Assembly: GCF_028606985.1 (NCBI RefSeq)
Contig: NZ_CP117416.1
Coordinates: 1,712,001 to 1,776,000 of the forward strand
Direction: 5' to 3'
Length of the DNA: 64,000 bases
Source: Paenibacillus kyungheensis
GTDB lineage: Bacteria; Bacillota; Bacilli; Paenibacillales; Paenibacillaceae
Part shown: positions 33,884-43,085 of the stretch, piece by piece
Layout of the letters: every line of letters starts with the position of its first letter
Position numbering within the stretch: position 1 is the stretch's first letter
Notes under the pieces: generated by a model
Databases searched by the model: none
The model's input: the letters and a program-made list of their open reading frames with translations, nothing else
What the model was told of the DNA's origin: nothing
Made by a program: the position numbers and the translations under genes

Positions 33884-34088
33884 TCTTGCGTATTGCGCAG
33901 TAGAGCTATACAATAGTATAGGTTAAAGTTACGGAATAAGTATCTGAACCGATCATGAATGTTGAAGTAAAGGAAACCCAAAAAGTAGTATTGGGTTCAT
34001 TTCTTTTTCAAAAAAGAATATAATGATCGGATATTCCAAATATGGTTCCTGCATATAGCAGGCTAGTCGATGAAGAGGAGCTGATCTT
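33884..34088. other. Leader region of the HesB-like gene
   Basis: This completes the gap 33752-34088, which also holds the 31-bp duplication and the 10-base stem. AACCCAA/TTGGGTT at about 33975-33997 with a T-rich tail may be a weak terminator ahead of the next gene. No further gene is seen. Confidence 0.35.
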
Positions 34089-34391
34089 ATGAAAGTCAAA
34101 ATTACACGTAATGCAGCGAAAGTGATTCAAGCTGAATTGGATAAACCCGAAAATGAAGGTCTAAAATTGCGCGTATTTATTACGAATTCTCATGGTGATC
34201 ATGTTCATTATGGTATGGATTTAGGTCAACCAGAAGGTGCAGAAGAATTAGTAAGCACAGATAAAGAAATTGATGTAGCTGTAGATCCAAATGAATCCTG
34301 GTTAGATGGAATCAAGATTGATTATTTATATTTGCCAGAAGAAGGCTTCGTTATTACTAACCCTTCCAAAGGCAATCATGGCGATCACTAA
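34089..34391 (+). CDS. HesB/IscA-like protein lacking cysteines
   Basis: A 100-residue protein with the HesB/IscA (Fe-S biogenesis) fold pattern: VKITRNAAKVIQAEL at the start, LKLRVFITNSHGDHVHYGMDL in the middle and DGIKIDYLYLPEEGFVITNP near the end. The three cysteines used by A-type Fe-S carriers are all absent; several histidines (SHGDHVHY, GNHGDH) occur instead. A role in Fe-S transfer is therefore doubtful; this resembles the YneR-type branch. GAGGAG precedes the start. It lies 24 bases before the DUF1450 gene, so the two may be co-transcribed. Confidence 0.75.
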   Translation: MKVKITRNAAKVIQAELDKPENEGLKLRVFITNSHGDHVHYGMDLGQPEGAEELVSTDKEIDVAVDPNESWLDGIKIDYLYLPEEGFVITNPSKGNHGDH

Positions 34392-34415
34392 GACCGCTAT
34401 AGAAGGGAAAGTATA

Positions 34416-34655
34416 ATGGCTAACGATATTCGCGTATGTGATAAATGCAATCATGTTCGCTTGAAAACGATGATTCCAAAGTTGGAAAAAATGGCTCCTG
34501 ATGCCGAAATTAAAATAGGATGTAAATCGTACTGTGGGCCTTGTGGCAAGCGTGCTTTTGTCTATATTAACGGTCGCTATGTCAGTGCACCTACAGAAGA
34601 TGAAGTTCTAGAAAAAGCATCTAAATTCATTAAAAAACCATCTGTGCAAGCATAA
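34416..34655 (+). CDS. DUF1450 (YuzB-like) small protein
   Basis: A 79-residue protein with VCDKCNHV near the start and CKSYCGPCGKRAFVYINGRYV in the middle. The Cys pairs suggest metal or redox chemistry, and the pattern matches YuzB/DUF1450. The function is unknown. AAGGGAAAG precedes the start, and a strong terminator follows. Confidence 0.8.
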   Translation: MANDIRVCDKCNHVRLKTMIPKLEKMAPDAEIKIGCKSYCGPCGKRAFVYINGRYVSAPTEDEVLEKASKFIKKPSVQA

Positions 34656-34674
34656 TCATTAGGAATAAAAATAG

Positions 34675-34727
34675 AAAAGCCTTTGTCAATCACACGATAA
34701 TGTGTAGATCGACAAAGGCTTTTTTTG
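34675..34727. terminator. Intrinsic terminator between the DUF1450 and LtaS genes
   Basis: AAAAGCCTTTGTC and GACAAAGGCTTTTTTT pair, with an inner CACAC/GTGTG hairpin. Confidence 0.85.
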
Positions 34728-34795
34728 TTGAACTATCTATCTGTTATCTATCTGTTGTGAATCTACGAGCGAATAGACTATACACTCACAACAAA

Positions 34796-36814
34796 TTATT
34801 TAGATGTTGAAGATTTAGCTTCATGAAATTGACGAATCAGATCGTACGTGATGAGTTCATCCGATATATTGAGTCGTTTTTGTGCTTCATCATAACTTGA
34901 ACGAGCTTGCTCCACATCGGTCACTTCACGTGTTTTCATATCATAAGCAGTACCATTTTCAAATATGCCATCTGCTGAGGGAATATAAAATACTTTTCCA
35001 TCGGTAAATGCACCGGTACGTAAAACGACAAGTTTATCTTCTTTCTGATTGAACATATCGTTACCCATCAGATAATAAGAGCTCGCTTGAATACCGAGTA
35101 AATGCAAGATCGAAGGCGTCATATCTAACTGCCCGGCAGGTTCATTATAAGTACCCGCATGACGATCATCCGGCAAATGAACAAGCATTGGCACTTGATT
35201 CATCAATTGTTCCATATCCAGATCAGATAAAGAACGACCTAGAAATTCTTCCATCGGTTCTTTTTCTTTTAATGAATTGTCATGATCTCCATAGAACATA
35301 AGAATCGTTTTATCCCATAATCCATTGTCTTTCATTTCTTGTTCCATTTCACCTAATGCGGCATCAACATAATGAAGTGATTGAATATAATCACCGAATG
35401 TCGTTCCGCTTAGATCGCCCATATCCAATTCTTGAACAGAAGCAGGCAAGCTAAATGGATGATGGCTGGATAAAGTGATCAAAAAAGAGTAAAACGGTTG
35501 TTTCAACTCTGTCATTTTATCAAGCGATTGACGGAAAAAGGATTTGTCGCCAAGAGACCAGCCAAGTGGTTCATCGATCGTAAAATCAGGTTTACTGTAA
35601 AAAGTATCGTAGCCCATATTTTGATACATGATTGACCGATTCCAGAAGCTACTTTCATAAGCATGGAATACATTGGTACTGTAATCTTTGCTTTTGAGTA
35701 TTTTGGGTAACGTATCAAATTCATGATCAGGATAACGGATAAATACCGAACCTGTCGGTAGCGGATGAAGAGAAGCATTAGAAGCCATATCAGCATCGGA
35801 TGTACGACCTTGACCGGTCTGATGATAATACTGGCTAAAATACATACTTTTTTTCATCAAGCGATTAATATTCGGTGTGATTTCTTGTCCATTGTAGCTT
35901 TTGCCAATCACAAAATTCATAAAGGCTTCACCTTGAACTACAATCACATTTTTACCTTTATAAGCACCAAATAGATCATCATCACCTGCTTTGGATCTAG
36001 TGGCTTGTTTGGCATCGAACCATTGTTTAACTTCATCTGTTTTGTCTGTCGACAATTGATCTTGAGGGCCAAAATGATCATCAGCATATCGATAAGCATC
36101 ATATCCATGAAAAGCAAGTAGACCAGTTACATTGTAAAGAGACATATTCCACCAGTTCCCTACAAATAGTCCTGTTGCCCATGTAGATGTAGCAAATTTG
36201 ATCGGCCCTACTGTCAATACCAGACCAAGCACAAATACAATCATTCCTTGGACAAACCGTTTGGAAAAGCGCTTGGCCAAAAGATCATTATACATAGAGG
36301 AATGCTGGCGATTTGATGAATAATATCGCGGAGTGCGTCTACGTATACGACGTACCAGCAAAAATAACCCAACAAGTAACAATGCAATCCAATCTGCAAA
36401 CATCCATATATCTTCTACATAGATCAATTCCCAGATACTATCTCCAAGCGAGTCGACTTGACCTGCTTGCAACAATACAGGAATCGTGATGAAGTCTTGA
36501 AAATAACGGAAATAAACCAGATCTGAAAAAATTAAAAAAGTTAACAATACATCTAATACAATCAAAGCAATAATCCGTCCACGATACGGCAAAAAGATCG
36601 TCCAAAAAGAGGCAAGCATAATAGAACCCACAGCCGTAACCACATCAAGTGGATTCATATCAATATTTTGCAGATGCAAATGACTATGCAAAATGACTAA
36701 TTTGGTCAGCATTAGGATAATAAAAATTATATAATCTATTCGACTAAACGACACCAGCCACTTCAGGCGATCAAGCCAACTGCCACGCTCTGAACGAGAA
36801 GTTAAGTATGGCAA
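34796..36814 (-). CDS. Lipoteichoic acid synthase family protein
   Basis: A 672-residue membrane protein with about five N-terminal transmembrane segments (residues 25-225) and an extracellular sulfatase-like domain (about 285-640). LtaS landmarks are VVQGEAFMNF with a metal ligand, the nucleophile region YYHQTGQGRTSDAD, WNRSIMYQNMGYDTFYS, ITLSSHHPF and LMFYGDHD. LtaS polymerises glycerol phosphate from phosphatidylglycerol onto a glycolipid; paralogues act as primases or stress enzymes, and the copy type cannot be settled here. The start is TTG at 36814, since AAGGAGGT lies 8 bases upstream and no ATG fits. Confidence 0.9.
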   Translation of the reverse strand: MPYLTSRSERGSWLDRLKWLVSFSRIDYIIFIILMLTKLVILHSHLHLQNIDMNPLDVVTAVGSIMLASFWTIFLPYRGRIIALIVLDVLLTFLIFSDLVYFRYFQDFITIPVLLQAGQVDSLGDSIWELIYVEDIWMFADWIALLLVGLFLLVRRIRRRTPRYYSSNRQHSSMYNDLLAKRFSKRFVQGMIVFVLGLVLTVGPIKFATSTWATGLFVGNWWNMSLYNVTGLLAFHGYDAYRYADDHFGPQDQLSTDKTDEVKQWFDAKQATRSKAGDDDLFGAYKGKNVIVVQGEAFMNFVIGKSYNGQEITPNINRLMKKSMYFSQYYHQTGQGRTSDADMASNASLHPLPTGSVFIRYPDHEFDTLPKILKSKDYSTNVFHAYESSFWNRSIMYQNMGYDTFYSKPDFTIDEPLGWSLGDKSFFRQSLDKMTELKQPFYSFLITLSSHHPFSLPASVQELDMGDLSGTTFGDYIQSLHYVDAALGEMEQEMKDNGLWDKTILMFYGDHDNSLKEKEPMEEFLGRSLSDLDMEQLMNQVPMLVHLPDDRHAGTYNEPAGQLDMTPSILHLLGIQASSYYLMGNDMFNQKEDKLVVLRTGAFTDGKVFYIPSADGIFENGTAYDMKTREVTDVEQARSSYDEAQKRLNISDELITYDLIRQFHEAKSSTSK

Positions 36815-36876
36815 AGCCAGACCTCCTTACGGTTGAAAAAATAAATCAAACGAATCTGATTTGTATAACACGTTGG

Positions 36877-38028
36877 TTATGCTTCTACTTTGGGTTGACG
36901 AGGAGGCAAAGGTCCAAGATATTGAAGGAATTGACATTCAATCCGTCCATTGTATAGTTTGCGACGTTTGTCTGCTTTACGACCGAAATATTGTTCGAAT
37001 TGACGGGTCGGACTGATTGCAAATACAGACCAATCAGGTAAATAAATCGTGGCACGTCCTAGATCACGAATCATTTTTTCGACTTCTTTTACTTCACTTA
37101 GACGCTCCCCATAAGGAGGGTTGGTGATAATACAACCGAATTTACCTTGTGGTTGAACACGAGATACAGGCATAACTTTAAATTCGATCTCGTTACCAAG
37201 CCCTGCACTTTTCGCACAAGCTTGAGCAATTTCGATCGCTTCTGGATCAATATCGCTACCAACTAATTGTAAAGGCACATCGTCTTTGACAGCATCATAA
37301 GCTTCGTCACGTGCTTGTTCCCACAGTTCATCAGGAATAATCGACCAACCTTCAGAAGGGAATGAACGACGAAGTCCAGGAGCAATATTCCAACCGATCA
37401 TCGCAGCTTCAATCAATAATGTACCTGAACCACAAAATGGATCATATAACGGACGGTGAGGGCCCCAGCGACTAAGTAACACTAACGCAGCAGCTAATGT
37501 TTCTTTAAGCGGTGCTTCTGTTGCATGTTTGCGATAGCCCCGTTTGTGAAGAGAAGGACCTGTTGTATCCAAAGTTAGCAAAGCGATATCATCATATAAA
37601 GAGACATCTAATTTGTATAATGCACCATCTTCAGGGAACCATTCGGTGTTATACGTTAATTTGAGCTTTTCAACAACCGCTTTTTTCACAATACCCTGAC
37701 TTGCAGGAACACTGCTTAGTTGTGATTTTTGCGAACGGCCGGATACAGGGAATTCACCATCAGCAGGGATAAATTGATCCCATGGTAAAGCTTTAGTACC
37801 TTCAAATAATTCATCAAAAGTGGTAGCTTTGAACTCGCCCATTTTGATCAATACACGATCAGCAGTACGCAACCAGTAATTACAACGGCAAATATCAGCA
37901 AAGTCACCACTGAAAGTAACACGTCCATTTTCAGTTTGAGTATCATGATAACCGAGTAATTTTAATTCTCTTGCGACTACAGCTTCAAGTCCCATCGGAC
38001 AAGTCGCTATTAATTTCAATTCTTTCAT
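36877..38028 (-). CDS. THUMP-domain 23S rRNA methyltransferase (RlmL/YpsC type)
   Basis: A 383-residue SAM-dependent RNA methyltransferase. The N-terminal THUMP-containing half (about 1-165) begins LIATCPMGLEAVVARELK and includes VSGRSQKSQLSSVPASQGI. The catalytic half has YDPFCGSGTLLIEAAMIG for SAM binding, VGSDIDPEAIEIA and the N2-guanine motif NPPYGER. It matches the YpsC/RlmL group that methylates 23S rRNA guanine. It lies 62 bases upstream of the LtaS gene on the same strand, without an obvious terminator between, so read-through is possible. Confidence 0.9.
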   Translation of the reverse strand: MKELKLIATCPMGLEAVVARELKLLGYHDTQTENGRVTFSGDFADICRCNYWLRTADRVLIKMGEFKATTFDELFEGTKALPWDQFIPADGEFPVSGRSQKSQLSSVPASQGIVKKAVVEKLKLTYNTEWFPEDGALYKLDVSLYDDIALLTLDTTGPSLHKRGYRKHATEAPLKETLAAALVLLSRWGPHRPLYDPFCGSGTLLIEAAMIGWNIAPGLRRSFPSEGWSIIPDELWEQARDEAYDAVKDDVPLQLVGSDIDPEAIEIAQACAKSAGLGNEIEFKVMPVSRVQPQGKFGCIITNPPYGERLSEVKEVEKMIRDLGRATIYLPDWSVFAISPTRQFEQYFGRKADKRRKLYNGRIECQFLQYLGPLPPRQPKVEA

Positions 38029-38084
38029 TTTACAATGTCAACTCCATTTAAACTTGTAGGGTAGTTCCGAAAACCATACAATCT

Positions 38085-38113
38085 AGTATAGGTGAATGAA
38101 GCTATACTTACAA
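38085..38113 (-). promoter_or_regulatory. Likely promoter of the rRNA methyltransferase gene
   Basis: On the minus strand TTGTAA (38113-38108) and TATACT (38090-38085) are 17 bases apart. Confidence 0.55.
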
Positions 38114-38344
38114 ACGTTTCTATGCCAATATAAATAAAATAAATAGGCATCATTTGAGGGCATATCGCTATTTTAAAAAGGATATTGCGCTTATATACGT
38201 GATTGTATAGGATAAGGTACTCCGCACATATTGATTTTAATTTCTATTGTAACAGGTTAACGCCATGTAAAACCAAACAAAAATGATCAACAGACTATAA
38301 AATGATAACCAGTGATCATAATATCCAAAGGAGAAATCAAGATA
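38114..38344. other. Divergent intergenic region
   Basis: With the promoter at 38085-38113 this fills the gap 38029-38344 between divergent genes. AAAGGAG at 38327-38333 serves the O-methyltransferase gene. I see no other element. Confidence 0.35.
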
Positions 38345-38989
38345 ATGACAGAACAATCATTGCCAGATGCTGAACAATATATGGATGAATTGCTTCAAGA
38401 AGATCCATTATTAATTCAAATTAAACAAACGATTCGTGAAAAAGGAATGCCAGAAGTATCGGTAGCGCCTGGATATGGTCGACTATTAACGATGCTCGTA
38501 CAGTTAGCACGTGCAGAACAAGTGCTTGAGATCGGAGCGCTTGGTGGCTACAGCGGTGTCTGTCTTGGTAGAGGATTAACATCTACAGGTCACATTACTT
38601 CATTAGAATTACAAGCAGATTATGCAGAACTTGCCAGACAACATATGACACTTGCCGGTTTGGGAAGTCAAGTTGAATATCGGATTGGCGAAGCGATCCA
38701 TAGTCTGGAGCAATTGAAGCAAGAAGGAAGACAATTTGACTTCTTTTTTATCGACGCAGACAAAGGAAATTATTTAAACTATTTGGAATATGCGATTACA
38801 TTAGCTCGCCCGGGGGCGATTATTGCTGGTGATAATCTGTTATTGCGTGGACGTACACTGAATCCAGACAAAAATGGGCCTGCTGTACAAGCGGTACGTG
38901 AGTTCAACCGTCGTATGGTGACTGATCCTAGACTTACCGGAACACTGTTGCCTGCTTACGATGGATTAGCATTAGCAATGGTCAAATAG
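38345..38989 (+). CDS. SAM-dependent O-methyltransferase (family 3)
   Basis: A 214-residue cation-dependent O-methyltransferase of the catechol/caffeoyl-CoA type. Motifs are VLEIGALGGYSGVCLGRGL for SAM, ITSLELQADYAELA, FFFIDADKGNYLNYLEYA with the metal-binding aspartates, and IIAGDNLLLRGRT. It is similar to YrrM. The start at 38345 follows AAAGGAG; the frame is open back to 38312 without a site. Bacterial members methylate phenolic or hydroxylated substrates, including tRNA wobble uridine derivatives (TrmR/YrrM), so an RNA target is possible. Confidence 0.85.
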   Translation: MTEQSLPDAEQYMDELLQEDPLLIQIKQTIREKGMPEVSVAPGYGRLLTMLVQLARAEQVLEIGALGGYSGVCLGRGLTSTGHITSLELQADYAELARQHMTLAGLGSQVEYRIGEAIHSLEQLKQEGRQFDFFFIDADKGNYLNYLEYAITLARPGAIIAGDNLLLRGRTLNPDKNGPAVQAVREFNRRMVTDPRLTGTLLPAYDGLALAMVK

Positions 38990-39015
38990 ATCAACGGATA
39001 TAGAACTACTTTGAT

Positions 39016-39073
39016 AAAAGAACCATCTGATTTCTTCTGGTTATCTTATAGAAGAGATCGGATGGTTCTTTGT
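39016..39073. terminator. Intrinsic terminator between the O-methyltransferase and MFS genes
   Basis: AAAGAACCATC and GATGGTTCTTT pair, with an inner TTCTTC/GAAGA stem. It serves at least the plus-strand gene. Confidence 0.75.
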
Positions 39074-39120
39074 GTTTCATATCGAATCATAATTAAATCG
39101 TTCAGATCATGAAGACAATA

Positions 39121-40380
39121 TCACTTTTTAGTATACTGACTTTGCTTAGACTCTAAAGCGCTAGATGGATTGTGTTTTAATGCCCCAGGTTTAACGTACA
39201 ATTTGGTGCGTACCCATACCATATTGAGCAATAATAAGACCCCAGCCATAATAAAGAGTCCTTCAATACCGATAAAGCCTGCCAAGACACCGCCCATAAC
39301 TGCTCCTGTCATATTACCAAGTGCTGTTGTACTACTGTTAAATCCAAAAGCTCGACTTTCCATACCATCCGGTGTGTAATAACGAATTAATGAGTTAACG
39401 CTAGGCAGTAGACCACCCATACAGATCCCCATCATAAAGCGCACAATAATCAATTGCTCTACACTTTGAACAAAAGCTTGCGGGATTAACATTAATCCTG
39501 CTCCTATTAATGAAAATGTGAGTACCCGATGAGCTCCGTACTTATCACTAACTTTGCCTAGAATCGGAGCCATTAACATATTGGATAATCCGGTGACTGC
39601 ACTCACCAGCCCTGCCCAGAAAGCTACATTTTCGGCTGTCCCATGTAATTTCTGTACATACAAAGGCATCAGTGTCATCGGACTGATCATCGCAAATTGT
39701 AGCAGTAAAGTCACTGTAAATAATGCAGGCAATTGCGGGGTTAAGCTAAGTTCGCGGAATCCTGATAGCACCGATACTTTAGGCATTTTAGATGCAGCTA
39801 GACGATCGAATTTCTCCCGTACAAGGAATAGAGCTAACAATGTCGCCATAAAAATACATGTTCCTGTAATATAGAAAATCGAGCGGAATCCAACTGTATC
39901 TGCCATAATTCCACCGATTAACGGGCCTAGTATACTACCGGCAACTGTTCCCGATTGGCTGATTCCCATTGCAAAGCCCATTTTTTCTTTGGGTGTACTG
40001 CTGGAGATCAAAGATATCGAAGCTGGATTAAAGCCAGATATCGTTCCGTTCAATAATCGCAGTACAAGTAGATGCCACGGCTGAGTTGCAAAGCCCATCG
40101 CTGTAAATACAATCGCCATCCCGAATCCAGAGCGAAGTAGCATTACTTTGCGTCCATACTGATCTGATAATTTGCCCCACAACGGTTGGAACAAAAATGA
40201 AGTCACAAAGTTGGCAGCAAAAATAACCCCGGACCAGATTGCTACCCGGTGTTCACCTTGCACGCCGATATCTTGTGATAAATAGAGCGCTATAAAAGGA
40301 ATGATCATTGTGGTTCCTGCATTAACCAGAAATTGACCAAACCATAACACGATCAGATTTACTTTCCATGCTTGCATCAT
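39121..40380 (-). CDS. MFS multidrug efflux transporter (MdtG/YitG-like)
   Basis: A 419-residue 12-helix major facilitator protein. MFS motif A (GKLSDQYGRKVMLL) lies between helices 2 and 3, with a second copy (GKVSDKYGAHRVL) between helices 8 and 9. ISQSGTVAGSILGPLIGG in helix 5 is the drug-proton antiporter motif C. The start is at one of two adjacent ATGs after AAGGAAGTG. The substrates are unknown. It is divergent from the haem genes across the 76-bp repeat array. Confidence 0.88.
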   Translation of the reverse strand: MMQAWKVNLIVLWFGQFLVNAGTTMIIPFIALYLSQDIGVQGEHRVAIWSGVIFAANFVTSFLFQPLWGKLSDQYGRKVMLLRSGFGMAIVFTAMGFATQPWHLLVLRLLNGTISGFNPASISLISSSTPKEKMGFAMGISQSGTVAGSILGPLIGGIMADTVGFRSIFYITGTCIFMATLLALFLVREKFDRLAASKMPKVSVLSGFRELSLTPQLPALFTVTLLLQFAMISPMTLMPLYVQKLHGTAENVAFWAGLVSAVTGLSNMLMAPILGKVSDKYGAHRVLTFSLIGAGLMLIPQAFVQSVEQLIIVRFMMGICMGGLLPSVNSLIRYYTPDGMESRAFGFNSSTTALGNMTGAVMGGVLAGFIGIEGLFIMAGVLLLLNMVWVRTKLYVKPGALKHNPSSALESKQSQYTKK

Positions 40381-40450
40381 GTTTCACTTCCTTAAAAAAG
40401 TCCATTCATATAGTATACCATAATTGAAGACACTTTTTAGGGGTGAAAAG

Positions 40451-40828
40451 AAAGAAATTTTGCTATGTAAAATCATTTTTGATGAGGTAAAAGATGTAGC
40501 GTTTATAATGCCAAGTGCTGAATGTAAGATATTTTGCTGAGCAAAAATCATTTTTTATTGGAGCAGGAGATAGAGCGCTTATGGTGCCAAGCGCTTTATG
40601 TAAGATATTTTGCTGAGCAAAAATCATTTTTTATTGGAGTAGGGGATGTAGCACTTATGATGCCAAGCGCTTTATGTAAGATATTTTGCTATGCAAAAAT
40701 CACTTTTTATTGGAGTAGGGGATGTAGTGCTTATGATGCCAAGCGCTTTATGTAAGATATTTTGCTATGCAAAAATCATTTTTTATTGGAGTAGAAGATG
40801 TAGCGCTTATGATGCCAAGCGCTAGATT
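40451..40828. repeat. 76-bp tandem repeat array (five units)
   Basis: Units begin at 40451 (diverged, 74 bases), 40525, 40601, 40677 and 40753; the last four are almost identical and exactly 76 bases long. Each holds two inverted repeats: TTTTGCTnAGCAAAA or TTTTGCTATGCAAAA near the start, and AGCGCTTATGATGCCAAGCGCT near the end. The period is not a multiple of three and the frames differ between units, so it is not a coding repeat. No unique spacers exist, so it is not CRISPR. Confidence 0.92.
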
Positions 40829-40919
40829 CATCGGATTGTCATGGGATGTTCATGGTTGGGGAGTTGTCCCACCACTTAAAAAAGGGCATAATTAATAAGT
40901 GAGATTGTAGACAGGAACC

Positions 40920-40983
40920 ATAATTTGTTATGCCAAAATCATTATAGATTGAAGCGGCAGATATAGATCTTATTGTGCGATGC
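40920..40983 (+). repeat. Decayed sixth unit of the 76-bp repeat
   Basis: ATAATTTGTTATGCCAAAAT and the bases after it align without gaps to 64 bases of the repeat unit at about 75 percent identity by eye. It ends about 30 bases before the hemE ribosome binding site. Confidence 0.6.
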
Positions 40984-41025
40984 ACTATAGGAGAAAGATT
41001 TTTATTAAGCAGCGGAGGAAAAAAG

Positions 41026-42084
41026 ATGACATATAATGATTCCTTTATACGCGCATGTCGAAAACAAGACGTAGATCGTTTGCCTGTCTGGTATATGAGA
41101 CAAGCAGGACGTTATGATCCCGATTATCGCAAAATTAAAGAAAATTACAGTTTACTTGAAATTTGCTTGCAACCAGAACTTGCAGCAGAAGTGACGATGA
41201 TGCCTGTACGCAAGTTAGGTGTAGATGCAGCTATTTTGTATTCAGATATTATGAACCCTGTAGCATCGATCGGTATCGATTTTGATATTGTCAAAAATAT
41301 TGGCCCGGTCATAGCGAATCCGATTCGTAGTGCTGCTGATATCGAGCGGTTACGTCCTATTCAAGTAGAGCAAGATTTGTCTCATATTTTAGAAACGATT
41401 CAGATTTTGGATAAAGAATTAGAAGTTCCGTTGATTACATTTGCAGGAGCACCATTTACCATTGCCAGCTACTTGATCGAAGGTAGACCTTCCAAAAACT
41501 ATATTCGTACCAAAACGATGATGTATAGTGAACCGGAATTATGGCATTCCTTGATGCGTAAGCTAGGAGATATGGTAGCAACCTATTTACGTGCCCATGT
41601 ACAATATGGCGGCAAAGCATTCCAGTTATTTGATAGCTGGGTAGGAGCATTGTCACCACGAGATTTCAAAACGTATGTATTGCCAACGATTCAATATATT
41701 TTTGATCAGCTTCAAGATTTGGATGTACCGAAGATTTATTTCCCGGGAGTCAGCTCAGGAGAATTGTTGCCGGAACTTCGTCAATTGCCTGTAGATGTGA
41801 TCGGTATTGATTGGCGTGTATCACTTGCTGAAGCACGCAAACGGTTAGATTACAAATATGCGGTACAAGGTAATCTTGATCCTTATTTGCTCACCGGGCC
41901 TTCTTCACTGATCCATGAACAAGCCAAATTGATTATTGATGAAGGCTTACAAGATCCAGGGTACATTTTCAACTTGGGTCATGGTCTATTCCCGGAAGCT
42001 TCGATTGATAAGTTAAAAGAATTAACAGATTATGTCCATGAGTATTCAGCAGAAGTGCTTCGTCAGCGCATCACTTCGAAATAA
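41026..42084 (+). CDS. hemE: Uroporphyrinogen III decarboxylase
   Basis: A 352-residue enzyme that removes four carboxyl groups to give coproporphyrinogen III. The signature LPVWYMRQAGRYDPDYR lies near residue 25, and the catalytic aspartate region is AAILYSDIM. GAPFTIASYLIEG and FNLGHGLFPEA are also diagnostic. The start at 41026 follows GGAGG by 6 bases; the frame is open to 40975 inside the decayed repeat. It is the first gene of hemE-hemH-hemY, with a 53-base gap to hemH. Confidence 0.95.
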   Translation: MTYNDSFIRACRKQDVDRLPVWYMRQAGRYDPDYRKIKENYSLLEICLQPELAAEVTMMPVRKLGVDAAILYSDIMNPVASIGIDFDIVKNIGPVIANPIRSAADIERLRPIQVEQDLSHILETIQILDKELEVPLITFAGAPFTIASYLIEGRPSKNYIRTKTMMYSEPELWHSLMRKLGDMVATYLRAHVQYGGKAFQLFDSWVGALSPRDFKTYVLPTIQYIFDQLQDLDVPKIYFPGVSSGELLPELRQLPVDVIGIDWRVSLAEARKRLDYKYAVQGNLDPYLLTGPSSLIHEQAKLIIDEGLQDPGYIFNLGHGLFPEASIDKLKELTDYVHEYSAEVLRQRITSK

Positions 42085-42137
42085 TGGATGTATAGGTAAT
42101 CTAGAATAACGATACGATTTGAAGGAGAGAATGAATC

Positions 42138-43085
42138 ATGAGTAAAAAAATTGGTGTTTTGGTTATGTCTTATGGTACGCCAGCAAGCTTGGATGATGTA
42201 GAAGCGTATTACACACATATCCGTCGCGGGAATCCACCTGCTCCTGAACAATTAAAAGAGTTAAAAGATCGTTATGAAGCGATTGTCGGCGGTGTGTTTC
42301 CGTTACGTGAAAATACAGATAATCAAGTTCAAGGTATGCAAGATATGCTCAATGAACATACCAAAGACAGCGAATTGGAATTTGTATGTTACCAGGGGTT
42401 AAAACATGCTTTTCCATTTATTGAAGATGGTGTGGAACAAATGGCAGCTGATGGAATTACAGAAGCAGTCGGTATAGTACTCGCTCCTCATTATTCTACA
42501 ATGAGTGTAGCAAGTTATATCAAACGTGCGAAAGAAACAGCAGAAAAACATAACTTGCCGATCTCATTTATCGAAAGTTATCATTTGCATCCTAAATTGA
42601 TCGAAACATTATCGAATCGTGTTAATGCTAAATTAGAGCTGTTTGAAGAAACAGGTGCGACGCGTGAGCAAGTACGTGTATTGTTTAGTGCACATAGTCT
42701 ACCTGAACGTATTTTGACTATGGGTGATCCTTATCGTGATCAATTGATGGAGACTTCCAAAGCGATTGCTGAACGTGCTAATGTACCTTCATGGCAGTTC
42801 ACATGGCAAAGTGCCGGACGTACTGCTGAGCCTTGGTTAGGGCCAGATGTACTAGACACGATGCAAGAGTTAGCTAAAGAACAAGTTAAATATGTATTGG
42901 TAGCTCCTATTGGATTCGTATCTGATCATCTAGAAGTATTGTATGATCTGGATATTGAAGCACAAGAATTAGCAACTGAAATTGATATGCGTCTTATGCG
43001 TATTGATTCATTAAATACTGATCCGTTATATATGGAAGTATTAGCAGACGAAGTCATTCGTAAATATAAAGAGGTGTATGCGTAA
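42138..43085 (+). CDS. hemH: Ferrochelatase (coproporphyrin III type)
   Basis: A 315-residue class II chelatase. VLVMSYGTPASLDDVEAYY opens the protein, the metal-binding histidine lies in LFSAHSLPERIL, and FTWQSAGRTAEPWLGPD followed by PIGFVSDHLEVLYDLD forms the second half of the active site. In Firmicutes this enzyme inserts iron into coproporphyrin III (CpfC). AAGGAG precedes the start. Its stop overlaps the hemY start (TAATG), so translation is coupled. Confidence 0.95.
   Translation: MSKKIGVLVMSYGTPASLDDVEAYYTHIRRGNPPAPEQLKELKDRYEAIVGGVFPLRENTDNQVQGMQDMLNEHTKDSELEFVCYQGLKHAFPFIEDGVEQMAADGITEAVGIVLAPHYSTMSVASYIKRAKETAEKHNLPISFIESYHLHPKLIETLSNRVNAKLELFEETGATREQVRVLFSAHSLPERILTMGDPYRDQLMETSKAIAERANVPSWQFTWQSAGRTAEPWLGPDVLDTMQELAKEQVKYVLVAPIGFVSDHLEVLYDLDIEAQELATEIDMRLMRIDSLNTDPLYMEVLADEVIRKYKEVYA

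Larger units (their letters stand above)
40381..41025. other. Long intergenic region occupied by repeats
   Basis: The 645 bases between the MFS gene and hemE hold five tandem 76-bp units (40451-40828), an unrelated linker with a small GGTTGGG/CCCACC hairpin near 40855-40874, a decayed repeat unit (40920-40983) and the hemE ribosome binding site. No protein-coding gene is credible here. Confidence 0.75.

Noticed and set aside
40534-40755. A 73-codon frame inside the 76-bp repeats
   Set aside because: The period is not a multiple of three, the peptide does not repeat, and there is no ribosome binding site.
40525-40828. CRISPR array
   Set aside because: The units are directly tandem with no unique spacers and no cas genes are nearby.
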